64,000 nt of DNA, from NCBI RefSeq assembly GCF_003634275.1, contig NZ_RBWY01000001.1, positions 539,713-603,712 of the forward strand. Direction: 5' to 3'. The notes under the pieces were generated by a model, which did no database searches, was not told the origin of the DNA, and saw only the letters and a list, made by a program, of their open reading frames with translations. Every line of letters starts with the position of its first letter. Positions within the stretch are counted from its first letter, which is position 1. This document shows, piece after piece, positions 31,894-40,562 of this stretch. The stretch is from Orbus hercynius (GTDB taxonomy: Bacteria > Pseudomonadota > Gammaproteobacteria > Enterobacterales > Orbaceae). Both the position numbers and the translations under genes were made by a program.

Positions 31894-32657
31894 AAAGCCC
31901 GATAAATTTACAATTAAGCCAGATGGTTACGCAGGAAGATGTCATACAAAAATTAATTAGCCAAGCGCTAAAAAACAACAGTTTTATTCAGCTTGTAAAA
32001 GTTGTTGCCGTGAATATTGCTAATCTTACTGTTGATATTAAACCGCTATTGCTCGGGGAGACGACAGACGGAGAAATTATTGAATCTAGCGTCATTTACA
32101 ACGTTAAGTACATGAGAATTCAAAGCGGAAGTAGCGCAATTATAATTGATCCAACTGCTGGGGATATCGGGCTCGTGTCAGTGTGCGATCGTGATATTTC
32201 AATCATTAAAGAAACAAAAACATTTGCAACGCCGGGAAGCGGAAGAATCCACTCATTATCAGATTCTATCTACTTGGGCGGGGTTTTGAATCGAACACCA
32301 ACGCAGTATGTCAAGTTTACAGCTGATGGCATAGAGATATATTCACCGACAAAAATAACGGCAACAGCGCCAAGTGTAACGGCTAACTGTGACGATTTAA
32401 CTGCTAACGTGACTAATTCTACAAAACTAACGTCAAACACTGTTGACATAACTGCAGATATTTCGGTTAGCATATCATCACCTCGGATAGCGTTAAACGG
32501 TTCGCTTACGGCAAGCCCATTAAATGGCAGTGGAACAGCAACCATCAACATGCCTTTAAATTCAACGGAAGAAATTACAGCGAATGGAATCGCACTTTCT
32601 ACTCACACTCACTCAGGAGTGCAATCAGGCGGTGATAGCACAGGAGGCCCGCAATGA
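31890..32657 (+). CDS. Baseplate spike, Gp138-like
   Basis: 255 residues. The N-terminal part contains an OB-like domain (about 35-120, VVAVNIANLTVDIKPLL and IDPTAGDIGLVSVCDRD) of the Gp138/gpV type; then a repetitive Thr/Asn/Ser-rich beta-helix stretch ends in LSTHTHSGVQSGGDSTGGPQ, whose HTH motif is the usual iron-binding apex region. It is the membrane-puncturing tip. Confidence 0.8.
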   Translation: MKSPINLQLSQMVTQEDVIQKLISQALKNNSFIQLVKVVAVNIANLTVDIKPLLLGETTDGEIIESSVIYNVKYMRIQSGSSAIIIDPTAGDIGLVSVCDRDISIIKETKTFATPGSGRIHSLSDSIYLGGVLNRTPTQYVKFTADGIEIYSPTKITATAPSVTANCDDLTANVTNSTKLTSNTVDITADISVSISSPRIALNGSLTASPLNGSGTATINMPLNSTEEITANGIALSTHTHSGVQSGGDSTGGPQ

Positions 32658-33019
32658 TAAGAACAACATCCTTGCTTCTCGATGATGCCACTTGGGATAT
32701 AAAGCTAGACGATAAAGGAAATATCGCAACGGTTAGCAATCCTTATGCAATAGCTCAAAATGTTGCTTGCGCGGTTAGTACGTTTTTAGGTGAAAGCATT
32801 GCGGATAGGAGAATAGGAATTGATTATCAGAACTTCCAGGATGGTAAGAAAGTTCAATATTTATCATTTCTGTACATGAAAGAAGCAAAAAGAGTTAATC
32901 ATGTTATGAACGCAAAATCGTTGCTATATTTCGATAAAAATGGACTGAAAGACAGAAAATTATCAGGCGTTATAACCATTCAAGATACAGATAATCAAAC
33001 TACTACATTAACATTATAA
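32654..33019 (+). CDS. Baseplate wedge, gp25/W-like
   Basis: 121 residues. The core NPYAIAQNVACAVSTFLGE and ADRRIGIDYQNFQDG (about residues 29-65) match the GP46/gp25-like wedge pattern. It sits between spike and gpJ genes, the standard order. It primes sheath assembly. Confidence 0.75.
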   Translation: MIRTTSLLLDDATWDIKLDDKGNIATVSNPYAIAQNVACAVSTFLGESIADRRIGIDYQNFQDGKKVQYLSFLYMKEAKRVNHVMNAKSLLYFDKNGLKDRKLSGVITIQDTDNQTTTLTL

Positions 33020-33029
33020 AAGGTTAATT

Positions 33030-34238
33030 ATGTCAAATATTCCCAACTTAGAGATAACAGAGGAGGGGATAAAATCTCCTTCTTATCAAGAGGTATTGGA
33101 CGGAACGCTAGAGGACTTGAATCAAGCTTTTGGCGGAACAATGGACAAGGATGTCACCACCCCACAAGGTCAAATTGCTGTATCAATGGCATGGTCAATC
33201 AATCAAAAAGACCAACAGCTTACTTATTTAGCAAGTCAGTTCGATCCGAATTTTGCAGAAGGCCGTTTTCAAGATGCTTTAGCTTCAATCTATTTTTTAG
33301 AGAGAATACCGGCCAGAGGAACAGCGGTAACCGCCAGGTGTACAGGATTAGTCGACACTATTATACCAAAGGGCAGCTCGGCCATTGATGATGCGGGATA
33401 TATTTACTATTCATCATCTAGCGCAACAATTAATTCAAGCGGTTACGCTGATGTGATATTTGTCAATCAGACTACCGGACCCATAGCTTGCCCTGCCGGG
33501 TCATTAAATAAAATTTACAAATCATCGATAGGTTGGGATAGCGTTTATAATGATACTTCTGGAGCATTGGGGCAGGATGTTGAATCTCGAAATAACTTTG
33601 AATATCGCCGCAGAAACTCTGTAGCATTCAATTCTCAAAATCAAAATTTATCAGTGCAATCTGCAGTTTTAGCTGTAGATGATGTCGTGGATGCTTACGT
33701 TTATAGCAACGATACCGGGTCAACAATTAATTACGGTGAAACAGCGTATCAGATAGCGCCTCATTCTCTGCTTATTTCCGTGTACGGCGGTGATTCGAAA
33801 GAGGTAGCTCAAGCAATATTTAATAAGAAAAATCCCGGCTGCGGAATGGTGGGAAATGTAAAAGAGACCATTACAATAACTAGCGGCTATATCGAGCCTT
33901 ACCCGAAATACACAATAACTTATTTATCTCCATCGCCTAAGCCTATTAAATTTAGAATCACTATTCAGCAAAATGAATTACTACCATCTGACATTGATCA
34001 GCAGATAAAAAATGCTGTTATATCAATATTTACGGGCGAATCTGGTAATTCAAGAGCTCGAATTGGGGGCTTGATTCATGCTGGACGATACTACACTCCG
34101 GTATCAAATCTGTCTGATTATGTAAACGTTGAGTCAATAGAGATTAGCAAAAACGGAACGACTTACTCAACATCTGTAACTATGGGCGTTGATGAAATGC
34201 CGGTTATAGATATAAATGACGTAGAGGTGATCATGTGA
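33030..34238 (+). CDS. Baseplate protein gpJ-like
   Basis: 402 residues of the Baseplate_J family, the wedge arm. N-terminal LNQAFGGTMDKDVTTPQGQI and the ERIPARGTAVTARCTGLVDT block are typical, with ESRNNFEYRRRNSVAF in the middle. Overlaps the next gene by four bases. Confidence 0.85.
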   Translation: MSNIPNLEITEEGIKSPSYQEVLDGTLEDLNQAFGGTMDKDVTTPQGQIAVSMAWSINQKDQQLTYLASQFDPNFAEGRFQDALASIYFLERIPARGTAVTARCTGLVDTIIPKGSSAIDDAGYIYYSSSSATINSSGYADVIFVNQTTGPIACPAGSLNKIYKSSIGWDSVYNDTSGALGQDVESRNNFEYRRRNSVAFNSQNQNLSVQSAVLAVDDVVDAYVYSNDTGSTINYGETAYQIAPHSLLISVYGGDSKEVAQAIFNKKNPGCGMVGNVKETITITSGYIEPYPKYTITYLSPSPKPIKFRITIQQNELLPSDIDQQIKNAVISIFTGESGNSRARIGGLIHAGRYYTPVSNLSDYVNVESIEISKNGTTYSTSVTMGVDEMPVIDINDVEVIM

Positions 34239-34885
34239 ATATAAACGATACAATACTAAGACAATATGGTAATAGCGAAAAACTAAAGAATATTATTTAT
34301 ACATTCAATAACGGAATGGATGTTACAGATATTGTTAATAAATTCTACGATAACGTTTTTAATTTAGATACAGCAAATAGCTACGGATTGGATGTTTGGG
34401 CGAGAATAGTTGATGTTTCTAGATATGTTAAATTTGACAGCATTGGTGAGGTTTTTGGCTTTGACGGACAGAAGTTATCTACGTTCAACAGAGGATCTTT
34501 TTATTCCGGTGAAAAAGTCACTACAACACTGAAACTTGCTGATGATTTTTTTAGAACCGTCATTAAATCAAAGGCCGCAGTCAATATTAGTGATTCATCG
34601 ATCAAAGATATCAACCGAATCCTCGGCAGTATTTTTAATAGCGACATAAAGCCATTTGTTACTGATAATCTCGATATGTCGATGCACTACGTATTCCCGT
34701 TTTATCTAAGAGATAACGAAATATCTTTAATAAAAAATTCTAACATTCTTCCTCGCCCTTCAGGTGTTAAGCTTAGAGGAATAATCACTATCCCTAATCA
34801 AGTATTCGGATTTTTTGGCAGTAATTGCCAAACATTTAACAATGGAACATTTATAAGCCAAAGGGGCATAATCGATGTCAATTAA
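34235..34885 (+). CDS. Tail protein, DUF2612-like
   Basis: 216 residues in the place of gpI. FYDNVFNLDTANSYGLDVWA and IVDVSRYVKF near the N-terminus are typical of DUF2612. It attaches fibres to the baseplate. A repeated FGFDGQ/FGFFGSN motif near both ends (about 73 and 189) is visible. Confidence 0.75.
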   Translation: MNINDTILRQYGNSEKLKNIIYTFNNGMDVTDIVNKFYDNVFNLDTANSYGLDVWARIVDVSRYVKFDSIGEVFGFDGQKLSTFNRGSFYSGEKVTTTLKLADDFFRTVIKSKAAVNISDSSIKDINRILGSIFNSDIKPFVTDNLDMSMHYVFPFYLRDNEISLIKNSNILPRPSGVKLRGIITIPNQVFGFFGSNCQTFNNGTFISQRGIIDVN

Positions 34886-35993
34886 TAATAAATTAATACC
34901 GGTACCATTTGCAGTAAATGCGGGCGATACATATAAGTATTCAATACCGCAAACTAATACCACTACTTACCCAAACAAAGCGACTTATGAAACCGGATTT
35001 CCTGCTGTAACTATGGCAGATATCGCAGCGGGTGGGGTGCCTCCATTTGGGCAGGACTTTAATGGAGTTCTTAACGATATAACAACCGCTATCCGTTACA
35101 TCCAATCTGGAAATTACCAAACCTATGATTCAGCGTTTGCGACGTCAATTGGCGGCTATGATAAGGGATCGGTAATTTTAGGTAGCGATGGCAAGTTATA
35201 TCAATCAACAGTTGATGCCAATAAAACCAATCCTGTAGGAGGGAGCGGGTGGGCTGGTTTTATAGACGGCAAATACCTGCCCCTAACAGGTGGCACGTTA
35301 ACCGGAACATTAACCGGCACAGATATAACAGCAAAAACATCGTTAACAGTCGGCAGCGCAAAAGCAACATATAGCGCCGCAGGACTTAATTTTGATAAAC
35401 AAATGACAATAAATAGTACGCCAGTTTTAAAGCGTGGGGATTACGGAGTGGGCGGGAAAGCTGTTCATCTTACAAATTCTAGCACAAACATCAATGACGT
35501 CACAGAAACACAATTCAGCTGGTATAATTCAAGCACAGCAGGAGAAAAGCCGGCGTCGGCGGGTTGGGTGATTAGCTCAAACATATTAGACAGTCAAGCG
35601 ATGCAGATATCTGTAGGCTGGGGCGGAGCAGGGTTATTTTTCAGAGATTCAACGGGCGGCGTCTTTAATGCCTGGAAAACAGTAATAACAACTGAAAATA
35701 TCGGGAGCTATCAATCCGGGCTAGGAGTGAATCAAACATGGCAGGATGTTAAAAGTAGCCGATCAGCCGGGGCAATATATACCAACACTACAGGTCGCCC
35801 AATCACTGTCAATATTACAACAGGGCAGGATGGCGGTGGGTGGGCTTATCTTTATGTCGATGATGTTATTGTTGCCGGATATTTTTATACCGACAGGTAT
35901 GGTAATGGTTCAGTGTTATCTGCGGTAGTTCCTAATAATAGTACATACAAATTGAGTGCTGGCGCGGTCAGCTTTTGGGCTGAATTAAGATAA
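34875..35993 (+). CDS. Tail fibre protein
   Basis: 372 residues with an N-terminal attachment part (about 1-120), a GGTLTGTLTGTDITAKTSLT shaft repeat near residue 140, and a C-terminal part ending in GAVSFWAELR typical of host-binding tips. The last half would bind the receptor and is likely the most variable. Followed by a fibre-assembly gene. Confidence 0.8.
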   Translation: MSINNKLIPVPFAVNAGDTYKYSIPQTNTTTYPNKATYETGFPAVTMADIAAGGVPPFGQDFNGVLNDITTAIRYIQSGNYQTYDSAFATSIGGYDKGSVILGSDGKLYQSTVDANKTNPVGGSGWAGFIDGKYLPLTGGTLTGTLTGTDITAKTSLTVGSAKATYSAAGLNFDKQMTINSTPVLKRGDYGVGGKAVHLTNSSTNINDVTETQFSWYNSSTAGEKPASAGWVISSNILDSQAMQISVGWGGAGLFFRDSTGGVFNAWKTVITTENIGSYQSGLGVNQTWQDVKSSRSAGAIYTNTTGRPITVNITTGQDGGGWAYLYVDDVIVAGYFYTDRYGNGSVLSAVVPNNSTYKLSAGAVSFWAELR

Positions 35994-36003
35994 GGAGTTA
36001 TAA

Positions 36004-36432
36004 GTGAAATATTACAAAGATGAAAATAACCAAGTTTACGTGTATGAAGATGATTTACCTGAGTTCGGTAGTTACACTGAAATTGAAGCAATAAATGAAG
36101 CGGGGGAGACTGCTATTGAAAAGATTTACCCTGATTTTACTGTGAAAGAAGGGTTAATTGCTATAACCGAAGATGAGGCTAATTCTATTCTAAATCCGCC
36201 AAAATCAGATGAAGATATTCAAGCTGAAATTGTGGCAAGAAATACCGCTATACAGTCCGCTTTAACAAAAGAGTCTAATACTGCCATATCCATCTTGCAA
36301 GATGCCTTTGATTTAGACATGCAAGAGGAAGACGATGAGGAGAGATTAAAAGCGTGGAAAAAATATCGTATTTTACTTAGCCGAGTTGATCTAACTATTG
36401 ACAGCGCGGAGTGGCCAAAAAAACCAAGCTAA
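36004..36432 (+). CDS. Tail fibre assembly protein
   Basis: 142 residues of the Caudo_TAP (tfa) type: the EDEANSILNPPKSDEDIQAE motif near residue 58 and the helical C-terminus with KAWKKYRILLSRVDLT are characteristic. It chaperones the fibre encoded just upstream. Confidence 0.8.
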   Translation: MKYYKDENNQVYVYEDDLPEFGSYTEIEAINEAGETAIEKIYPDFTVKEGLIAITEDEANSILNPPKSDEDIQAEIVARNTAIQSALTKESNTAISILQDAFDLDMQEEDDEERLKAWKKYRILLSRVDLTIDSAEWPKKPS

Positions 36433-36438
36433 TTGGGT

Positions 36439-37167
36439 TTATCTTATTACTTCTTCAGCGATTTTCAAAAGCTTATACCATTCTTTAAAATTAAAATCGT
36501 GTGCATTGTGATAAGGTGCAAAGCCACTGACATATCCAACATAAAAACTTTCATTTATCTTTTCAATTGTTGATATTTTATTGTTGTTTTTAGTAAACTT
36601 CACATTAAGAATTGTGCAATTGCCAACTTTTAGCATTATATTATGCAATTGCATAATTTCTCTTGATGATTCGTTATCATTCGTTTTTATAACATATATC
36701 TTGTTTGATTTTTTTAGGTTATCCATGAATTTGTCGGCTAAGTATCTTACTTTACCAAGCTCTTTTTGATGAGATACAATGAGCTCATTGTTGTCTATAG
36801 ATTTTTTCTCGCCGCGTTTAGATATATTCATTTTCGAATGGAAAGATAATTGATATTTTTTGTCTATTATCATCCCAGTGCATGATTGCTCTAGATTCTC
36901 AAGCAAGAAAATATCTCTAAAGTTATTTTGAATTAACTGTCCTATTAATGAATAGTCATGAATAAATGTATAGCGAAAAAATGAGCTTGTATTGTTTCTT
37001 GATTCTTTCAAAAACAATCCCAGCTCACAGTTATTACCCATGCTCTCAAATCGCTCAAACTTAAGCGGTGTATATTCTAAAGTTTTAACATTAAAACCTG
37101 TTTTCTTATATATCCAGTTCCTTAATCCCATACTCATGCCTTTTTTAAATGCATTATTTATTATCAC
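36439..37167 (-). CDS. Putative papain-like (DUF1796-type) protein
   Basis: Up to 242 residues; internal starts at 37137 or 37131 have a better ribosome-binding site (AAAAAGG). The FERFESMGNNCELGLFLKE block near residue 40 resembles the start of DUF1796-type putative cysteine peptidases, with Cys47 as candidate nucleophile and His222 in NAHDFNFKEW as partner. No signal peptide. It is convergent with the fibre genes, paired with a small gene, and lies at the prophage end where lysogenic conversion genes cluster. The enzyme assignment is weak; the moron status is well supported by position, direction and low GC. Confidence 0.5.
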   Translation of the reverse strand: MIINNAFKKGMSMGLRNWIYKKTGFNVKTLEYTPLKFERFESMGNNCELGLFLKESRNNTSSFFRYTFIHDYSLIGQLIQNNFRDIFLLENLEQSCTGMIIDKKYQLSFHSKMNISKRGEKKSIDNNELIVSHQKELGKVRYLADKFMDNLKKSNKIYVIKTNDNESSREIMQLHNIMLKVGNCTILNVKFTKNNNKISTIEKINESFYVGYVSGFAPYHNAHDFNFKEWYKLLKIAEEVIR

Positions 37168-37372
37168 ACAACCACTTTACATACTCAACCGCATCAATCA
37201 ACTGCTTAAATCTAGCTATCTCTATCGTTATTTCATCTTTATACATGATCATATGGTCATTTTCTACAACATCTATGATGTAAGAATCATTGTTGATGAT
37301 GTCATGCTTATTGTATTGAAATCTGATGTAGATAGTTTTTAAGTAGTTGATAGTGATCATATCAAAGCTCAT
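37154..37372 (-). CDS. Small moron protein, 72 aa
   Basis: Seventy-two residues, acidic and rich in Ile, Asp and Tyr, predicted mixed alpha/beta. Its 3' end overlaps the start of the papain-like gene by 14 bases, so the two form one leftward operon. No recognised family. Confidence 0.55.
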   Translation of the reverse strand: MSFDMITINYLKTIYIRFQYNKHDIINNDSYIIDVVENDHMIMYKDEITIEIARFKQLIDAVEYVKWLCDNK

Positions 37373-37715
37373 GTGTTGTGATTAATGTCATGATACATGA
37401 GTTTAATTGATATTAAATTAGTTAGTTGAGTAAGTGCGATGTGATAGAAGCGTGATTTTTGAGTACATATTTGAGTACATGTTTATTTTTGTTATTTATA
37501 ATTTAATTTAAAAACATTATGTTATATAAATACTCTCATAATCATGAAAGTAAAAACTGGGCTGTGTAATATCGTTCATATTTGTTTTTTTAATTACAGT
37601 TTCGTTTAGTTTATTCTTTATTTATCAATTATTAGATTGTTTATTTGTTCGCGCTTGTATTATTTTGTACACATGAATACATAACGCTGTTTTTTATTGT
37701 GTACAGAATGTCATT
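37373..37715. other. Prophage right end / att region
   Basis: 340 AT-rich bases without a gene. The octamer GAGTACAT occurs at 37461-37468 and 37473-37480, like integrase arm sites. The attachment repeat (37545-37580) follows, then the integrase remnant. Confidence 0.55.
37545..37580. repeat. Direct repeat, left copy (att candidate)
   Basis: The 30 bases 37545-37574 recur exactly at 40171-40200; with one mismatch the match extends to 36 (37580/40206). The core starts ATGAAAGTAAAAACTGGG and ends GTGTAATATC. The ruined phage element lies exactly between the copies, with its integrase remnant beginning 136 bases inside this one. Probable attR of the intact prophage and attL of the remnant. Confidence 0.75.
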
Positions 37716-37930
37716 ATGGCGATCAGTGATACTACGTTAAGAATAATATTCAATCAACCATACAGCGGCACACCTGAATTAACACACGGTGATGGATTAA
37801 GTGTTAGGATAACACAAAAGGGTACCATTGCATGTTAATTTCACTATAGATAGCAAAATAAACCCGTTAGATTAACGCTTGGCCGATAACCTGCATTATG
37901 TTTAAAAACGTGAGCTTAGATTGTTATACG
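37716..37930 (+). pseudogene. Tyrosine integrase remnant (DUF4102 end)
   Basis: From ATG 37716 forty codons read like the start of a P4/DUF4102-type integrase (an ISDTTLRII opening, then LTHGDGLSVRITQKGT). After TAA at 37836 the same frame continues with FHYR, KPVRLTLGR and PALCLKT, the next conserved blocks, broken by further stops. The rest of the gene, including the catalytic domain, is gone. Next to the repeat, it marks the left end of a degraded integrated element. Confidence 0.75.
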
Positions 37931-38019
37931 ACAGAGGGGGAATCCTAAAATTCATTTTGTCGGTGGGGATAATTCAGAATTTACACTTAACGACTGTCTT
38001 AATTGTTGGATGGCACGCT

Positions 38020-38223
38020 ATGTATCGTCTAGTATTTGATGCTACGCACTCTATTATGTTTAATGTCGGATGCTCTAAGATGCCAACTTCAACGATGTAT
38101 CACTATCTTAATACTCGAGAGTATAAACTCGTTTACAATCAATTATCAAGATGGAATAAATCGACAGGCAAAGTATTAAGGGGCCTTGTAGCTAGATGAG
38201 AAAAAGATAAAGCATTATGTTTA
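38020..38223 (+). pseudogene. Lysozyme remnant
   Basis: Encodes VFDATHSIMFNVGCSKM, TSTMYHYLN and RWNKSTGKVLRGLVAR, followed after a TGA by EKDKALCL. This matches residues about 107-172 of the intact endolysin (12149-12679) almost block for block. The catalytic N-terminal half is missing. A surviving frame from 37921 fuses it to unrelated sequence and should not be read as a gene. Confidence 0.8.
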
Positions 38224-38488
38224 AGTGGATTATAGCTATTTTAGCTAGTTAGTCTTCATGAGTTACTTTGCTTATAACTGTTGGCAAGATGAAAAGGCTG
38301 CAATAAAAGAACAAGAACGTATTAATCGTGAATTTACTGAACGTAAAGCAAATAACAAAGCAATAATTGAAGGTTGGTCGGAATATTATTGTTTAGAGAT
38401 AGCACCAAATTTAAGTGCGGGCACACTAGTAAATGATTTTGTGTATCGTATAATAATGACTATATTGATAGCATATGAAGGTGTTAAC

Positions 38489-38830
38489 ATGAACAAAATA
38501 ATGAGTGTATTGATGTTCTGCTTAGTTTTATTTGGATGTAGTCAAGGATCTAATATTTTAGGAACCTGGGTTGAACCCATTAATGGTCAAGAGCCAAATA
38601 TGCAAGGATTTACTTTAAAAGAAGACGGTAAAGCAGTTTCTTTTAATATGGCTACATTACAATACCATAACTGGATAAGGCAGGGTGATAAACTGATTTT
38701 ACAAGGAAAGAGTATTGGTAATGGTGTTGAATTTACTTTTACAGAGACATATTTAATTAAAAAACTAACCAGTAATACATTAGTTTTAGAACAAAATAAT
38801 AACGAATTAACTTTTAAGCTACAAAAATAA
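38489..38830 (+). CDS. Lipocalin-like lipoprotein
   Basis: 113 residues from ATG 38489, which has AAGGTG upstream; the frame is open from 38258, but that part looks like debris of a lysis gene. A lipoprotein signal ends in LFGC (Cys17). The mature part, NILGTWVEPINGQEPNMQGF and then KLILQGKSIGNG and LVLEQNNN, follows the Lipocalin_5 pattern of small periplasm-facing lipoproteins. It is the only intact gene in the phage remnant, so it may be kept for host benefit. Binding partner unknown. Confidence 0.7.
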   Translation: MNKIMSVLMFCLVLFGCSQGSNILGTWVEPINGQEPNMQGFTLKEDGKAVSFNMATLQYHNWIRQGDKLILQGKSIGNGVEFTFTETYLIKKLTSNTLVLEQNNNELTFKLQK

Positions 38831-38898
38831 TATTTGATAATTAATGTATTAAACGTTTTAATTAACGCAGCTTAAATTTTTTGATAACGGATCATAAG

Positions 38899-38917
38899 CC
38901 ACTTTCGGGTGGTTTTT
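38899..38917 (+). terminator. Terminator in phage remnant
   Basis: CCACT-TTCG-GGTGG (one G-T) followed by five T; a near copy of the terminator at 13752-13771 in the intact prophage, at the equivalent place after the lysis genes. Confidence 0.7.
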
Positions 38918-39010
38918 CAATGTCCAAAATAAAAGTAATGCACTACAAATCCATTAATTTTCAAATCAACAACGACGCCATCACACGGCACACATCAACC
39001 ACAACCCTTA

Positions 39011-39081
39011 TTAAAAATAAACCTTAACAGAAACAGTTGCGGTCATTTGCGCTGTTGTGGGGGGCTAGGGTTTATTTTTAA
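39011..39081. other. Long nested inverted repeat
   Basis: TTAAAAATAAACC (39011-39023) and GGTTTATTTTTAA (39069-39081) are perfect 13-base arms; AACAG/CTGTT (39026-39030, 39052-39056) pair inside. It stands where the intact phage has its leader hairpin. Confidence 0.55.
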
Positions 39082-39118
39082 AAGGAAATTCAATTGAATA
39101 TTATTAAATTTGATTTTA

Positions 39119-39241
39119 ATGAAATGGAGAGATAAGCAAGAAATTGACAATAAATCATTTGACAGATCAATGACGCTAAATGAAGTAAAACCAATAAGTA
39201 CTAAAGATGCTATCGAAGCTTATAAAAAGATGATGGGGTAA
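39119..39241 (+). CDS. Small frame in phage remnant, 40 aa
   Basis: An open frame of 40 codons (ends AIEAYKKMMG), charged and helical. It could be the C-terminal end of a lost gene upstream of the terminase remnant or a chance frame. No family recognised. Confidence 0.25.
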   Translation: MKWRDKQEIDNKSFDRSMTLNEVKPISTKDAIEAYKKMMG

Positions 39242-39277
39242 TAATATATGCCAATATGATTATAAACAGGTTGTTGA

Positions 39278-39580
39278 ATGCGAATAGAAAGACATACAAG
39301 ATTAAGACTTGACCCATCACAATTGCCAGCACTAAAAGAATATTACAAAGCCAATATAGCTCAATTTATCATTAATTGGGGTATCACTTACAATCCTTAT
39401 AATGTGGATATTGGCCTTTAACATCGATACCGTTTAGATTATTTCCTCGACAAGAACAATGAGTCACTTGATTTATTAAAAATTGGCGAAACCGTGAAGC
39501 TGGCATAACTAAAAAAAAACGTGACATGGGCATGAGCAGGCTTAGTGTGGCGTTGTCATCATCTGTATGCTTATTTAATC
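39278..39580 (+). pseudogene. Terminase large subunit remnant
   Basis: ATG 39278 opens RIERHTRLRLDPSQLPALKE followed by ANIAQFIINWGITYNP, the N-terminus of an RDMG-type terminase. After a stop at 39419 the shifted frames give YFLD/LFPRQ, then KKRDMGMS and CLFNRS, the Walker-A-like region. The gene is broken by several stops and shifts and ends at the joint with the portal remnant. It is not a copy of the GGRGSGKS-type terminase of the intact prophage. Confidence 0.7.
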
Positions 39581-40170
39581 GTAGTGTTTAAAGGTTATAC
39601 TCATTATGCGTAGCTTTACAATATTCCCGATTTTTGAAAGATTATAACGGTGATTTCCTCCGAAATGACGCGTAAATGGATAGCGCTTAAATATAATGGT
39701 AACGACGAAAAAGTTAAGGATGAGATATCCGAAAAGATTAACAAAATTAAGAAAGCGCTATCAAGACTAAATTTTCAAACTCGATTTGATCAATTTATAG
39801 CTCATAACCTCATTTATGGGCGGGATCAGCTTTAGATTAATTTAAAGATACCCAAAGGGACGAGTTTAGTTCTTGATGACCCAGTGGAACTAAAAGCACT
39901 GTTATCACTCAGTAAAACTAAAATACCTAAAATGGGATCGTCTCACTAAATTTAGTTGAGCCAACAGTAAATAACTGGCTAACAGTGAGAGATAGTAGGA
40001 AGTAGCTAGTCAAGGGAAGCAATATTTTTGTGCTTAAAACAAATATGCAGAATCTGCAAGCATCTGGTGATTGCACCTTGATGATTTGACTTAAGCTGCC
40101 ACGGACTTAAATTACCGCGCTAGACTCGGCATAAAACTAAAAAGCACAAACGGCGTTATATTGCTTGATG
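39577..40170 (+). pseudogene. Portal (DUF1073) remnant
   Basis: Encodes VFKGYTHYA, EMTRKWIALKYNGNDEKVKD, SEKINKIKKALSRLNFQTRF and later VEPTVNNWLTVRD and KSTNGVILLDDES, matching residues about 97-360 of the intact portal (16464-18032) with several stops, shifts and a deletion after SKTKIPK. The first ~96 residues are missing at the terminase joint, and the sequence ends exactly at the right repeat. Confidence 0.85.
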
Positions 40171-40206
40171 ATGAAAGTAAAAACTGGGCTGTGTAATATC
40201 ATTCAT
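40171..40206. repeat. Direct repeat, right copy (att candidate)
   Basis: Second copy of the 36-base repeat (30 exact, then one mismatch and five more matches). It ends the phage remnant: chromosomal sequence starts directly after it. Probable attR of the degraded element. Confidence 0.75.
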
Positions 40207-40562
40207 TAGCGTCTTGGTGTTATAAATTGTAATTTTGTAACTCGAATTAATCTATTTCCGATAAGCAGCGTAATAAAGTTAATTAAGCTGGTGAGCAAGC
40301 TCATTTTTTCAGCGTTGATGTAAATGTTCAATGACTAAGTTAAACCAATAAGTTAGGTTTTAAATAAAGACTCTTTAACTGGTGTTATGGCGCAAAAAGG
40401 TGGTGATAATGATTGAACCTAAGCTGATAGTTTATTTTCTCAAAGTAAGTAGATAGCTTATACAACAAAAATGGCAAAATTAATATTCTCTTAATATCTA
40501 TTTGGTTAAATAGCGCATGTCAAAACGAGATATTTCATTAATCTTTATAGAGGTAGTATGTT
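40207..40562. other. Intergenic region right of att
   Basis: About 350 bases with no sustained frame. An AGAGGTAGT ribosome-binding site for the following gene lies at its 3' end. I see no tRNA or known att gene here. Confidence 0.4.

Noticed and set aside
37921-38199. 92-codon frame in the phage remnant as a gene
   Set aside because: Only its second half has meaning (lysozyme C-terminus); the first part is unrelated sequence joined by chance, so it is a remnant.
38258-38488. N-terminal extension of the lipocalin-like gene
   Set aside because: The extension lacks a signal peptide and would bury the lipobox; ATG 38489 has a good ribosome-binding site. The extension may be debris of a spanin-like gene.
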